DNA from: Rickettsia typhi
Lineage (GTDB): Bacteria; Pseudomonadota; Alphaproteobacteria; Rickettsiales; UBA1997
Assembly (NCBI GenBank): GCA_945875925.1
Contig: CAMCME010000011.1
Span: 1 to 40,205, forward strand
DNA: 40,205 nucleotides
Reading direction: 5' to 3'
The stretch's first letter is position 1, and every line of letters starts with the position of its first letter. The notes beneath the pieces were generated by a model. It saw nothing but the letters and a program-made list of their open reading frames with translations, made no database searches and was not told where the DNA came from. This document shows positions 25,628 to 33,437 of the stretch, piece by piece. The position numbers were made by a program, and so were the translations under genes.

Positions 25628-27220
25628 TTGAAAAAAATCTTATTTAAAAAAATTACAATCAGCGATTTGCGCTTGTTGATTCTAGGCGCATTTTTTTTGC
25701 TGGCTCTATTTAACGGAAAAATTATTAAGTCAGATTTTCGGCTTTGTCTTGCGGATCCTGCATTTTCTAAAATCGCTATTTTTCTTGCGGAAATTGTAAC
25801 TGCGATGTTGGTTACAACTTTGTCTTTTCTGTTATTCAGCTTTAATAAAATTTTGTTAAAATGCCTTTTGGTTTTGGGATTTTTTATCTCTACAATCGGA
25901 CTTTATGTTTTGAATAAATATGGAATTACTCTTGATGGATCGATGATTTCCAACGCTTTAAGTAGCCTTGGACATATTAATGAAGTGGTTGATTATTCTA
26001 TTATTTTTTACTTTGCGATTTTCACTATTCTGCCAGCTATTATAATTTTCAGGCTGAAAATTTCTAAAACAAAAATCAAAAAGAAACTTATAATTTCGCT
26101 GTCTTCTTTGGCAATTTTGGGGGCTTTTCATTATGCTTTTCTGCCCGCTAAAATATTTGAAAGTACTTTCACAAATTACTCGCCGATAAATTACATAATC
26201 TCATTTTACAATTATTGCGAACGCTTTCATGGCCAGATAAAACAAGGCAAAAACAGAATTAGTCTTAATAAATTATATGATTTTCAATATAACAAAAAAT
26301 TAGATAATTTGAATGTGGTTCTAATTATCGGAGAATCTTTAAGAGCCACACATTTGGGCCTTAACGGCTATGAAAGAAACACCACACCTAATTTAGAAAA
26401 GATGCCAAATTTTCTTAATTTCACTTTAGCTGCATCTTTCAACACCACAACCAGTTCGATTACTTCTATGTTGTCGCACAGAACCAAAGCTGAATTTCTC
26501 GATATTCCACCTGAAAAAAGTATAGTTTCTTTATATAAGGATTTAGGTTTTAAAACCCATTGGTATTCGGCACAAAGCTCTAAAGAATTTGGTAATGGCA
26601 TGTTGACTATCATGGCTTCAGAAGCTGATGATTATTTTTTCAGAGATCGCATAAAATCTTCTCGCAAATCTAATAAAATTTATGACAAAGACTTATTGCC
26701 ATATTTACAAAAAACTATCAATGAAGGTGGAAATAATTTTATAGTTTTGCATAGCTTCGGAAGTCATATCAGATTTTACGAAAGATATACAAAAGAGTTT
26801 CAAATATTTAAGCCCGAATGTATGGCAATGGCTTCTTCTTGCCCGAAGGAGGAAGTTGCAAATAGTTATGATAATAGTGTTTTATACACAGATAGTTTTG
26901 TATCAGATGTGATTGATTCTATAAAAAACACCAATTCAATTTTATTTTTTGTTTCTGATCACGGAATTTTTCTTGGAGAAGACGGCATTTATGCCAATGG
27001 TAATACTAGCCAAGTTGGCATGGAAGCTAATAGAGTTCCGATGTTTTTATATATGACTGACGGAGTTTTGAAATCTAAGGCCTATAAAAATAAATTTAAG
27101 GTGGCGTCGAAAAAAACTAAGCTGGAAGATTTAACTCACGACAATCTTTTTGATACGATGCTTGATTGTTCTAATATTGATTCAAAGCTTTTGAATAGAG
27201 GCTTAAGTCTTTGTAGGTAA
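25628..27220 (+). CDS. eptA: Phosphoethanolamine transferase, EptA/sulfatase family
   Basis: Inner-membrane enzyme that moves phosphoethanolamine from phosphatidylethanolamine to an envelope acceptor, classically lipid A. It has 530 residues. Five membrane helices (about 12-30, 50-72, 76-97, 121-141 and 152-172) are followed by a periplasmic alkaline-phosphatase-fold domain with metal ligand E236 (IGESLRATHLGLNGY), probable nucleophile T274 in SFNTTTSSITSML and FVSDHGIFLGEDGIY for metal binding. The start is a TTG at 25628; the next ATG is inside TM2. The 3' end overlaps the convergent CLC gene by 18 nt. If this lineage lacks lipid A, another glycan or lipid must be the acceptor. Confidence 0.88.
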   Translation: MKKILFKKITISDLRLLILGAFFLLALFNGKIIKSDFRLCLADPAFSKIAIFLAEIVTAMLVTTLSFLLFSFNKILLKCLLVLGFFISTIGLYVLNKYGITLDGSMISNALSSLGHINEVVDYSIIFYFAIFTILPAIIIFRLKISKTKIKKKLIISLSSLAILGAFHYAFLPAKIFESTFTNYSPINYIISFYNYCERFHGQIKQGKNRISLNKLYDFQYNKKLDNLNVVLIIGESLRATHLGLNGYERNTTPNLEKMPNFLNFTLAASFNTTTSSITSMLSHRTKAEFLDIPPEKSIVSLYKDLGFKTHWYSAQSSKEFGNGMLTIMASEADDYFFRDRIKSSRKSNKIYDKDLLPYLQKTINEGGNNFIVLHSFGSHIRFYERYTKEFQIFKPECMAMASSCPKEEVANSYDNSVLYTDSFVSDVIDSIKNTNSILFFVSDHGIFLGEDGIYANGNTSQVGMEANRVPMFLYMTDGVLKSKAYKNKFKVASKKTKLEDLTHDNLFDTMLDCSNIDSKLLNRGLSLCR

Positions 27221-28483
27221 AACTTTCAACGACAAAGCAATTACAACCCTTTCCACCATCTTAAAAGAAAAGAGTGCCAACAAAGCCATCGATAATAATA
27301 ATGGAATCCGATCCACGCTTTGCCCAGTAATTTCAAAAACAACTATCGCCGCAGTTGCAGGTTCGCCAAGAACTGCAGCTAAAAATCCAACCATTCCAAT
27401 CAAAATAAAAATATTAGTATCGATATCGGCTAATAAAAGGCTGGCAATTGAGCCAATTCCAGCGCCAATTGTGATTGAGGGTGCAACTAATCCTCCAGCA
27501 CATCCAGCGATAAAGCTGATGATGGTGTTGAAAATTCTGCCGATCACTTCTTTGTAAGAAAGTAAAATATCTGAACTAGAAAGGGCGTCTTCTACCGTAT
27601 AAATTCCGCCACTAAATGAATGAACTCCGCTATAAGAGCTGATGCAAGCAACTGCAAGTCCGGCAGTTATTGGAACTAAATGCCAAAAATTAGATTTAAT
27701 TGCCGATAATTTTTGATAAAAATGATCGTTAGTTTTCTTAAAAATAAATGCCAGCAAGCCGCAAAAAATTGCGATAAAAATTGCAGTTAAGAAAAATAAT
27801 AAAGAAGACTCAAAGCTGAAATCAGAAACCATAAAAATTGGATCAGCGCCGCAAAGAAAGGCGAAAATTAAAATTACCACCAAAGACCAAGTGATGTTAT
27901 TTCTAAAATGTTGCGATTTTGTTTTTAGTAATTTTTCAGACACAAAAACAAAGCCAGCAATGGGCGCATGAAAAGCAATGGCTAAACCAGCTGCGCTTCC
28001 TGCAAAAATCCAAGTTTCTAAAGTAATTTTTGGTAAAACTGTTTTAAATTTATTTCCAATCACCGCAAAAATTGCCGACGACATGTGAACAGCAGGGCCT
28101 TCTCTTCCCAAAGCTCCGCCACCAAGAACACATAATAAAGAACTGATGGTTTTTACAACCACCACTCGAATACTTAAAAAACTTGATAAATTTTTTAGGT
28201 CAGGAGTTTCGCTTTTTACAATTTCCAAAGCCTTTTTTACATGGCCCATACTATTTCCCGAAGCATTCAGGGCAAATCTACGACAGATATAAGCCGAGGC
28301 CCAAAAAAGAGCTGGTGTCACAAAAAAAATAGAGACAGGATGATCTAGCAACCTTATTTTTGCCAAAAGACCAAAAATATCGAAGATTACACAATAGTTA
28401 TCGATGAAAATAATAGTTGTGAAGGTTGCTGCAATTGTAAGCAGCAACATCGCGGCGTTATTTTGGAAGAAATTTTTTTGCAA
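27203..28483 (-). CDS. CLC-family chloride channel or H+/Cl- antiporter
   Basis: A 426-residue integral membrane protein of the CLC family. Visible are the chloride-site loop ASGNSMG (74-80, in place of GSGIP), GREGPAVH at 126-133 with the gating glutamate E128, AGLAIAFHAPIAGFVFVSE (165-183) and the late GGLVAPSITIGAGIG. Compared with E. coli ClcA, the internal proton glutamate (second Glu of IIEEM) aligns with Lys184, so coupling may differ. The open frame begins with TTG at 28483; an ATG at 28450 (MLLLTIAA) is a plausible alternative. It is convergent with eptA, with 18 nt of overlap. CLC family is sure; antiporter versus channel is not. Confidence 0.9.
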   Translation of the reverse strand: MQKNFFQNNAAMLLLTIAATFTTIIFIDNYCVIFDIFGLLAKIRLLDHPVSIFFVTPALFWASAYICRRFALNASGNSMGHVKKALEIVKSETPDLKNLSSFLSIRVVVVKTISSLLCVLGGGALGREGPAVHMSSAIFAVIGNKFKTVLPKITLETWIFAGSAAGLAIAFHAPIAGFVFVSEKLLKTKSQHFRNNITWSLVVILIFAFLCGADPIFMVSDFSFESSLLFFLTAIFIAIFCGLLAFIFKKTNDHFYQKLSAIKSNFWHLVPITAGLAVACISSYSGVHSFSGGIYTVEDALSSSDILLSYKEVIGRIFNTIISFIAGCAGGLVAPSITIGAGIGSIASLLLADIDTNIFILIGMVGFLAAVLGEPATAAIVVFEITGQSVDRIPLLLSMALLALFSFKMVERVVIALSLKVLPTKT

Positions 28484-28546
28484 TTGGAATTCTCGTTTTG
28501 TTTAAATTTATAATGAACACAAACTTTCATTTCTAATATACCAAAT

Positions 28547-28627
28547 GTCATTTCGAACTTTAGTGAAAAATCTCATGAGAATTAAGTGCTGAAACTCAAG
28601 ATATTTCTCACTAAAGTTCGAAATGAC
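28547..28627. repeat. Palindromic repeat, copy 2 of the tcatttcgag-type family
   Basis: Left arm 28547-28573 (gtcatttcgaactttagtga...) and right arm 28601-28627 are reverse complements with two mismatches; the inner tgag/ctca pairs again. The outer gtcatttcga is the same as in the copy at 33198. It lies between the divergent CLC and MsrBA genes. Confidence 0.85.
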
Positions 28628-28690
28628 GGGATTTTTTAAATATTTACTGAATTTCACTTTAATTAAGACCTCAAAAAACAATAATCAAAC

Positions 28691-29542
28691 ATGGCCTTCA
28701 AAAAACTAACACCTTCAGAAGAGAAAGTAATAATTCACAAAGGCACGGAAGCGCCTTTTAGTGGAGAATTTTACGAAAATAAACGCCGTGGAAAATATTT
28801 TTGCAAACAATGCAGCAATGAACTTTTTACCACAGATGATCAATTTGATTCGGGATGTGGCTGGCCAAGTTTTGATGATGAAATTCCAGATTCTGTGAAA
28901 AAAGTTATGGATCGCGACGGCCGACGCGTTGAAATTTTATGCAAAAATTGTGATGGCCATCTTGGTCATATTTTTAATGGCGAAGGATTTACCACAAAAG
29001 ATGCGCGCTATTGTGTAAATTCTATTTCTCTAGATTTTATTGAGGAAAATCTCTCGGAAGATTTTACTAGAGCTTATTTTGCAGCGGGCTGTTTTTGGGG
29101 TGTAGAATATTTTTTTCAAAAAGCCGAAGGCGTTAAGTCAGTTACTTCTGGCTATATGGGCGGACAAAAAGAAAATCCAACTTATGAAGAAGTTTGTACA
29201 AAAAAGAGCGGACATTTAGAAGTTGTAGAAGTGGTTTTTGATTCAAATAAAACCAATTTTGAAAATCTCTGTAAATTATTTTTTGAAATTCATAACCCCC
29301 AGCAAGCAGACGGGCAGGGCAACGACATTGGTCCGCAATATCTCTCGGCAATTTTTTATGGGGATGAAGAACAAAAAATTGTGTCTGAAGAATTGATCGG
29401 AATTCTCACAAAGAAGGGTTTAAAAATTGCCACCAAATTAATTCCACTTTCTTACTTCTGGCCGGCAGAACTCTATCACCAAAGCTATTACAAAAAAAAC
29501 GGCAAATCACCTTATTGCCATGGCTATGTGAAGAGGTTTTAA
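28691..29542 (+). CDS. msrBA: Bifunctional methionine sulfoxide reductase MsrB-MsrA
   Basis: Repairs oxidised methionine: MsrB reduces the R-sulfoxide, MsrA the S-sulfoxide. The 283-residue protein has MsrB first (about 1-122), with zinc cysteines C38, C41, C84 and C87 and catalytic C108 in RYCVNS. MsrA follows (about 127-283), with catalytic C134 in GCFWG, the EVCTKKSGHLEVVEV block and a resolving-type cysteine in SPYCHGY near the C-terminus. The B-then-A order is the less common orientation. No signal peptide, so it acts in the cytoplasm. Hairpins lie directly after the stop. Confidence 0.95.
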   Translation: MAFKKLTPSEEKVIIHKGTEAPFSGEFYENKRRGKYFCKQCSNELFTTDDQFDSGCGWPSFDDEIPDSVKKVMDRDGRRVEILCKNCDGHLGHIFNGEGFTTKDARYCVNSISLDFIEENLSEDFTRAYFAAGCFWGVEYFFQKAEGVKSVTSGYMGGQKENPTYEEVCTKKSGHLEVVEVVFDSNKTNFENLCKLFFEIHNPQQADGQGNDIGPQYLSAIFYGDEEQKIVSEELIGILTKKGLKIATKLIPLSYFWPAELYHQSYYKKNGKSPYCHGYVKRF

Positions 29543-29587
29543 GACCTCTTTGCAAAAGAGGGTGGATCAAATGCCAACTGCATTTGA
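29532..29587 (+). terminator. Cluster of hairpins at the 3' end of msrBA
   Basis: Three small stems follow each other: agaggt/acctct (29532-29549, over the stop codon), an alternative cctcttt/aaagagg and the perfect tcaaatgc/gcatttga (29567-29574 with 29580-29587). An A/T-rich run ending in TTTTTTT comes about 20 nt later. This could slow or end transcription, though it is not a textbook terminator. Confidence 0.4.
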
Positions 29588-29687
29588 GACGGGTGATTTA
29601 AAAAAGAATTTTTTTATAGAAACTTTCATTCACAATGTTTTAACTTAACGAAATCCAATTCACTTCTAACTTTTAACTCCACTCTTC

Positions 29688-30374
29688 ATGGAAAAGTCTG
29701 CTTCAGTTTCAATAATAAATTTAATTTCTCAGGCCGACATGGTCGTTCAATTTGTAATGATCTTGCTTGCCATTGCTTCTTTATGGTCATGGACAATTAT
29801 CTTTGACAAACTTCTAAAATTTTTCGTGCTAAAAAACCGCAGTAATAAATTCGAAGAACATTTCGAAAGCCTAACTCTAGAAGAAATTTATCGCGAAGCC
29901 GAAGCCAATGACAATCACCCACTAGCCCGCATTTTCTTAGCATGCATGCAAGAATGGAAAGACAGCAACATCAAACAAATTGTGGCTGACGGCGGTGACA
30001 AAAAATCTTCTCTCAAAGAAAGACTTTCCACCGCCATGCAAATTGCCTCAAACAAATCTATGCAAAAATTAGAATCTGGACTCGGATTCCTCGCCATCGT
30101 TGGCTCGGCCACTCCATTCGTCGGATTATTCGGAACCGTTTGGGGTATCATGAACAGCTTTCAAGGCATCGCAGTCAGCAAAAACACTAGTCTTGCAGTT
30201 GTTGCTCCTGGTATCGCCGAAGCCTTGCTTGCAACCGGAATCGGCCTTTTCGCCGCCATCCCAGCGGTTTTTTTCTACAATATTTTCTCTGGCAAAATTA
30301 ACAATTTCACCGAACGAGCCAGCAATTTTTCTATGCAGCTGCTTAATGTTTTGTCGAAGGAGTTGGATAGATAA
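29688..30374 (+). CDS. tolQ: TolQ, proton-channel subunit of the Tol-Pal system
   Basis: Inner-membrane protein of the MotA/TolQ/ExbB family. With TolR it uses the proton gradient to energise TolA and keep the outer membrane attached during division. The 228 residues include a first membrane helix (about 18-40, VMILLAIASLWSWTIIFDKL), a long cytoplasmic loop and two more helices with GLGFLAIVGSATPFVGLFGT and APGIAEALLATGIGLFAAIPAV, the signature blocks of the family. TolQ rather than ExbB is chosen on overall pattern. tolR normally follows directly; here a strong terminator comes instead, so the gene seems to be transcribed alone. Confidence 0.9.
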   Translation: MEKSASVSIINLISQADMVVQFVMILLAIASLWSWTIIFDKLLKFFVLKNRSNKFEEHFESLTLEEIYREAEANDNHPLARIFLACMQEWKDSNIKQIVADGGDKKSSLKERLSTAMQIASNKSMQKLESGLGFLAIVGSATPFVGLFGTVWGIMNSFQGIAVSKNTSLAVVAPGIAEALLATGIGLFAAIPAVFFYNIFSGKINNFTERASNFSMQLLNVLSKELDR

Positions 30375-30399
30375 ATTAGTGATATAAATTTTGACAATA

Positions 30400-30437
30400 A
30401 AAAAGCCTCTGAAGTAAAAACTTCAGAGGCTTTTTTT
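30400..30437. terminator. Strong bidirectional Rho-independent terminator
   Basis: The stem gcctctgaag/cttcagaggc (30405-30414 with 30421-30430) has a 6-nt A-rich loop. It is flanked by an A-run on the left and seven T on the right, so it can work on both strands. It separates the convergent tolQ and LpoA-like genes. Confidence 0.95.
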
Positions 30438-30451
30438 ATGACTATACCAAA

Positions 30452-31789
30452 CTAATACTTCAAAAACTTCTCCACCGGCTTTTCAATAGTATCAAAACGC
30501 CCACTTCTAACTTCCAACACTGCTAAGTTTCTTTGCAACAAACCATTTGGTAAAAATCTGAACAAGCCGTCAATTCCGTCGAAGCCATTTTTGCCATTGG
30601 CGTTGTAATTTATTAAATCAGTAACTTCGATATTTTTGCCGTTTTTTCTGTCGATCATTTCCGCAACCACCGCTACAGAATCATAAGCAATTGAGGCAAG
30701 TCTTGGCGGAAATTTATTGTAAGTTCCGTAATAAGATTTTTCTAATTTACGGAATCTCTTATTTTCAGGAGCCGCAAACCAAGCTCCAGAAAGGCTTAAA
30801 TCATTAAGTGTAGAAATATCATCCCATTGGCTGGTGCCGATAATTTGAAATTCTCTTTCGTCTTTATTTTGATTTTTAATTGAAGCCACAATTTGTGATA
30901 AAGCTTTTCCAGAATCTGGAATCATAATCACTTGTGGATAAGAGCGATCATTATCACTAACTGCAGAGGTTTTATTTAATTTTCCTTTATTGCCTTTTCC
31001 TTCAGCAAGTCTCGAAGGCACTGTGAAAGAGCTTATAACACGAAGCACAGTTTTATCTAAATCGCGACCATTTGGTTGATAAACTTCTGAAACTATGAAA
31101 TTTCCGTCTTTGGCTTTAACTGCTCTTTTAAGCAAATCAGTAATTGTTAAACCATATTGCGTGTTAGGCGCGATGATTGCGAAGTTGGTTTTTTCTTTGC
31201 CCAAAGCATAGCTAACAATTTTTTCAACTTGAGTTTCTGGCATCATGCCCGACAAAAAAATTGCGCTATTATTAGTAACTTTTCCCATCAATTTTTGATT
31301 ATTGGAAAGCGAAATTACGATAATTTTATTAGCTTTAACATCTGCTTCAATCGCCTCAATAGATGGAGTAAAAACAGGGCCGATCACAACTTTAATATCC
31401 TTATCAATAATTTCTTTAAAAGCTTTAGCTGCTTCTTGAGGAGTGTCTTTGCTATCCACCAAAACCAACTCAATATTATTATTCACATCATTATCAAAAA
31501 GCGCTAAAGTGGCTGCGTTAAAAAGATGCCAGCCCAGTTCTTTATTTTTGCCAGAAAATGGTAAAAATAATGCCACTTTAACTTTCTTTTTATTGATTTT
31601 TGCAGTGTTTAATTCTCTAGATTCAAATTGATTATTCGCCCTTTGCTCAATTGGTTTGGGCTGTTTTTTTATAGTTATCGGAGCCTTTAATTTTGGATCT
31701 ATTTCGGGATTTATTAAATGGCAACCGAAGATAAAAAACACCAAAAGAAATTTGGAATTTCGTAGAGATTTTTTGAATAAATTTTTCAT
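30452..31789 (-). CDS. LpoA-like lipoprotein, penicillin-binding-protein activator
   Basis: A 445-residue protein with an N-terminal lipoprotein signal: basic start, hydrophobic stretch and lipobox IFGC with C23 as the lipidated cysteine. After a linker comes a periplasmic-binding-protein fold of the Leu/Ile/Val type (about 68-445): VKVALFLPFSGKNKELG, VLVDSKDTPQEA, VVIGPVFTPSIEAI, FAIIAPNTQYG. In this family the fold serves to activate peptidoglycan synthases. The divergent rsmI and yraN neighbours match the conserved lpoA-rsmI-yraN order of proteobacteria, which supports the call over an amino-acid transporter component. Confidence 0.85.
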   Translation of the reverse strand: MKNLFKKSLRNSKFLLVFFIFGCHLINPEIDPKLKAPITIKKQPKPIEQRANNQFESRELNTAKINKKKVKVALFLPFSGKNKELGWHLFNAATLALFDNDVNNNIELVLVDSKDTPQEAAKAFKEIIDKDIKVVIGPVFTPSIEAIEADVKANKIIVISLSNNQKLMGKVTNNSAIFLSGMMPETQVEKIVSYALGKEKTNFAIIAPNTQYGLTITDLLKRAVKAKDGNFIVSEVYQPNGRDLDKTVLRVISSFTVPSRLAEGKGNKGKLNKTSAVSDNDRSYPQVIMIPDSGKALSQIVASIKNQNKDEREFQIIGTSQWDDISTLNDLSLSGAWFAAPENKRFRKLEKSYYGTYNKFPPRLASIAYDSVAVVAEMIDRKNGKNIEVTDLINYNANGKNGFDGIDGLFRFLPNGLLQRNLAVLEVRSGRFDTIEKPVEKFLKY

Positions 31790-31890
31790 GAAGCTTTTTG
31801 TTAATTTATGTAATTCTATATAGGCCTTTAAATTAGGCGTTGTCTAACAATAATCCCTTCTAGGTGTCAAACTAGTATTAGATTGGCTGC

Positions 31891-31904
31891 CAAAACATGT
31901 TTTG
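31891..31904. promoter_or_regulatory. 14-bp perfect palindrome between lpoA-like and rsmI
   Basis: CAAAACATGTTTTG is perfectly symmetric and lies in the 180-nt divergent spacer, about 65 nt before rsmI. Its size and position would suit a dimeric repressor site, but no regulator is linked and AT-rich palindromes of this length can arise by chance. Confidence 0.25.
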
Positions 31905-31968
31905 TAAAATAAATAAACAAGTTGACTATAAGACCAAGTTGCTCAACTAAATTTAAAAACCAAAAAAT

Positions 31969-32844
31969 ATGCAAGATTTTTCCCAACAACTTTCCAATCA
32001 AAAACTTGAAGCTGCGCTTTATGTGGTTGCAACTCCAATTGGCAATTTATTTGATATCAGCTTTCGCGCTATTGAAGTTTTGCAAAGAGCCGATTTTATA
32101 GTTTGTGAAGATAGTAGGATAACAATGAAACTCCTAAGACACTACAAAATTAAAGACAAAAAGCTGATTATCTATAATGATCATTGCGGAGAACAAGTGC
32201 GTGAGAAAATTTTAAATTTTCTAATTCAAGGAAATATAATTGCTTTGGTAAGCGACGCCGGAACGCCTTTAATTTCTGATCCAGGTTACAAATTAGTTCA
32301 ATATTTACGCAAATATAATCAAAGAATCTCGCCAATTCCTGGATCTTCTTCATTGATTGCAGCGCTTTCAGCAAGTGGACTTGCTTGCGATAATTTTTTA
32401 TTTTCTGGGTTTTTGCCAACCACCAAAATTCAAAGAATTAATACATTCAAAAATCTTCCTAAAAATTACACAGCAATATTTTTTGAATCGGCCAATCGCA
32501 TCATGGCAACGCTTGAAAATATCGAAGAAGTTTTTGGAAATAGAAGAATTGCTTTGGGTCGCGAATTAACCAAAATGCATGAAGAGATTTTATCTGATGA
32601 AGCAAAAAATCTTGCAGAATTTTTAAATAAAAACCCACAAAAAATTTGTGGAGAATTTGTCGTTATAATTGAAAAAGCCGCCAAAGACGAAAAATCTTTA
32701 AGCAAAGATCAACTTATCGAAGCCATTGAAAAAGCGGTTGCTGCTGGATATTCCATCAAAGAATTATCACAAAATTTAGCGGATATTTACGATTTAAATA
32801 AAAAAGAAATTTACCAATTGGCTTTAGAAATTTCTAAAAAATGA
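31969..32844 (+). CDS. rsmI: 16S rRNA (cytidine1402-2'-O)-methyltransferase
   Basis: SAM-dependent tetrapyrrole-methylase-fold enzyme that methylates the ribose of C1402 in the 16S decoding centre. It has 291 residues. Motifs: YVVATPIGNLFDIS (18-31), CEDSR (46-50), ALVSDAGTPLISDPGY (92-107), PIPGSSSLIAALSASGL and FFESANRI. Its stop overlaps the start of yraN by 4 nt (ATGA), showing translational coupling. No Shine-Dalgarno is visible. Confidence 0.96.
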   Translation: MQDFSQQLSNQKLEAALYVVATPIGNLFDISFRAIEVLQRADFIVCEDSRITMKLLRHYKIKDKKLIIYNDHCGEQVREKILNFLIQGNIIALVSDAGTPLISDPGYKLVQYLRKYNQRISPIPGSSSLIAALSASGLACDNFLFSGFLPTTKIQRINTFKNLPKNYTAIFFESANRIMATLENIEEVFGNRRIALGRELTKMHEEILSDEAKNLAEFLNKNPQKICGEFVVIIEKAAKDEKSLSKDQLIEAIEKAVAAGYSIKELSQNLADIYDLNKKEIYQLALEISKK

Positions 32845-33185
32845 AAAAACAAACTTACCAATTTGGAATTTTAGCTGAGAAAATCACGATGTGTTTCTTG
32901 CGTTTAAAAGGCTATAAAATTTTATTTTGGCGTTACAAAACTTTCTTCGGAGAAATTGATATTATCGCCAAAAAAGGTAAAATGATTGTTATTGTGGAAG
33001 TGAAAGCGAGAAAGTCGAAAAGCACAATTGAAGAGGTTTTGCATCCCAAACAAGTGGAGAGAATTAAAAGAGCGACAGAATTTTTCTTACTTAAAAATCC
33101 ACAATTTCGTGGTTATCCAATTCGTTTTGATTTTCTTTTGGTGAATAAATTTTTATTGCCGAAGCATTATAAAAATTTTTGGTAG
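32841..33185 (+). CDS. yraN: YraN family (UPF0102) nuclease-fold protein
   Basis: A 114-residue protein of UPF0102, a family with a restriction-endonuclease-like fold and no settled role. It shows GILAEKITMCFLRLKGYKIL, the acidic pair in FFGEIDIIAKKG and the EVKARKS motif, together the PD-(D/E)xK arrangement. The 4-nt overlap with rsmI is the conserved linkage. It is followed by a palindromic repeat. Confidence 0.92.
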   Translation: MKKQTYQFGILAEKITMCFLRLKGYKILFWRYKTFFGEIDIIAKKGKMIVIVEVKARKSKSTIEEVLHPKQVERIKRATEFFLLKNPQFRGYPIRFDFLLVNKFLLPKHYKNFW

Positions 33186-33197
33186 TTATTCTATCAT

Positions 33198-33283
33198 CTG
33201 TCATTTCGAGCAAAGCGATAAATCTCCGGAGATTTATTCAGATTAAAGTCTAATAAGATTTCTCGCTTTGCTCGAAATGACAG
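33198..33283. repeat. Palindromic repeat, copy 3 of the tcatttcgag-type family
   Basis: Left arm 33198-33225 (ctgtcatttcgagcaaagcg...) and right arm 33256-33283 are reverse complements with one mismatch. Inside, aaatctccggagattt (33220-33235) is a perfect 16-nt palindrome. It sits just after yraN, where it could also act as a 3' stabiliser. Confidence 0.9.
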
Positions 33284-33332
33284 CTTATAGAAATTTTTCC
33301 TAGTCAATGTGGTTGAATATTTAGAACGGAGT

Positions 33333-33338
33333 TATAAT
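33333..33338 (+). promoter_or_regulatory. Candidate -10 box for the infC leader
   Basis: A perfect TATAAT lies about 100 nt before the infC start. No good -35 is present at the ideal spacing (TTGAAT at 33313 is only 14 nt away). If used, transcription would start near 33345 and include both leader hairpins. Confidence 0.4.
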
Positions 33339-33349
33339 TTGCGCGATCT

Positions 33350-33383
33350 CTTTGTTGTGAAATATTCGTATTTAACAGCAAAG
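33350..33383 (+). promoter_or_regulatory. UUCG-capped stem-loop in the infC leader
   Basis: Arms 33350-33364 and 33369-33383 form a 15-bp stem with one mismatch and one G-U pair, closed by TTCG. This very stable loop would be one of the first structures in the infC leader RNA. Confidence 0.65.
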
Positions 33384-33393
33384 AACCCCTCAT

Positions 33394-33419
33394 ATCAGAA
33401 TCTAATCTGATTATTTTTT
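33394..33419 (+). terminator. Terminator-like hairpin 19 nt before infC
   Basis: The stem atcaga/tctgat (33394-33399 with 33406-33411) has a 6-nt loop and is followed by TATTTTTT. It is weak but has the form of an intrinsic terminator. It may end transcription from yraN or act as an attenuator for infC. Confidence 0.55.
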
Positions 33420-33437
33420 AACAATTATTATACTCGA

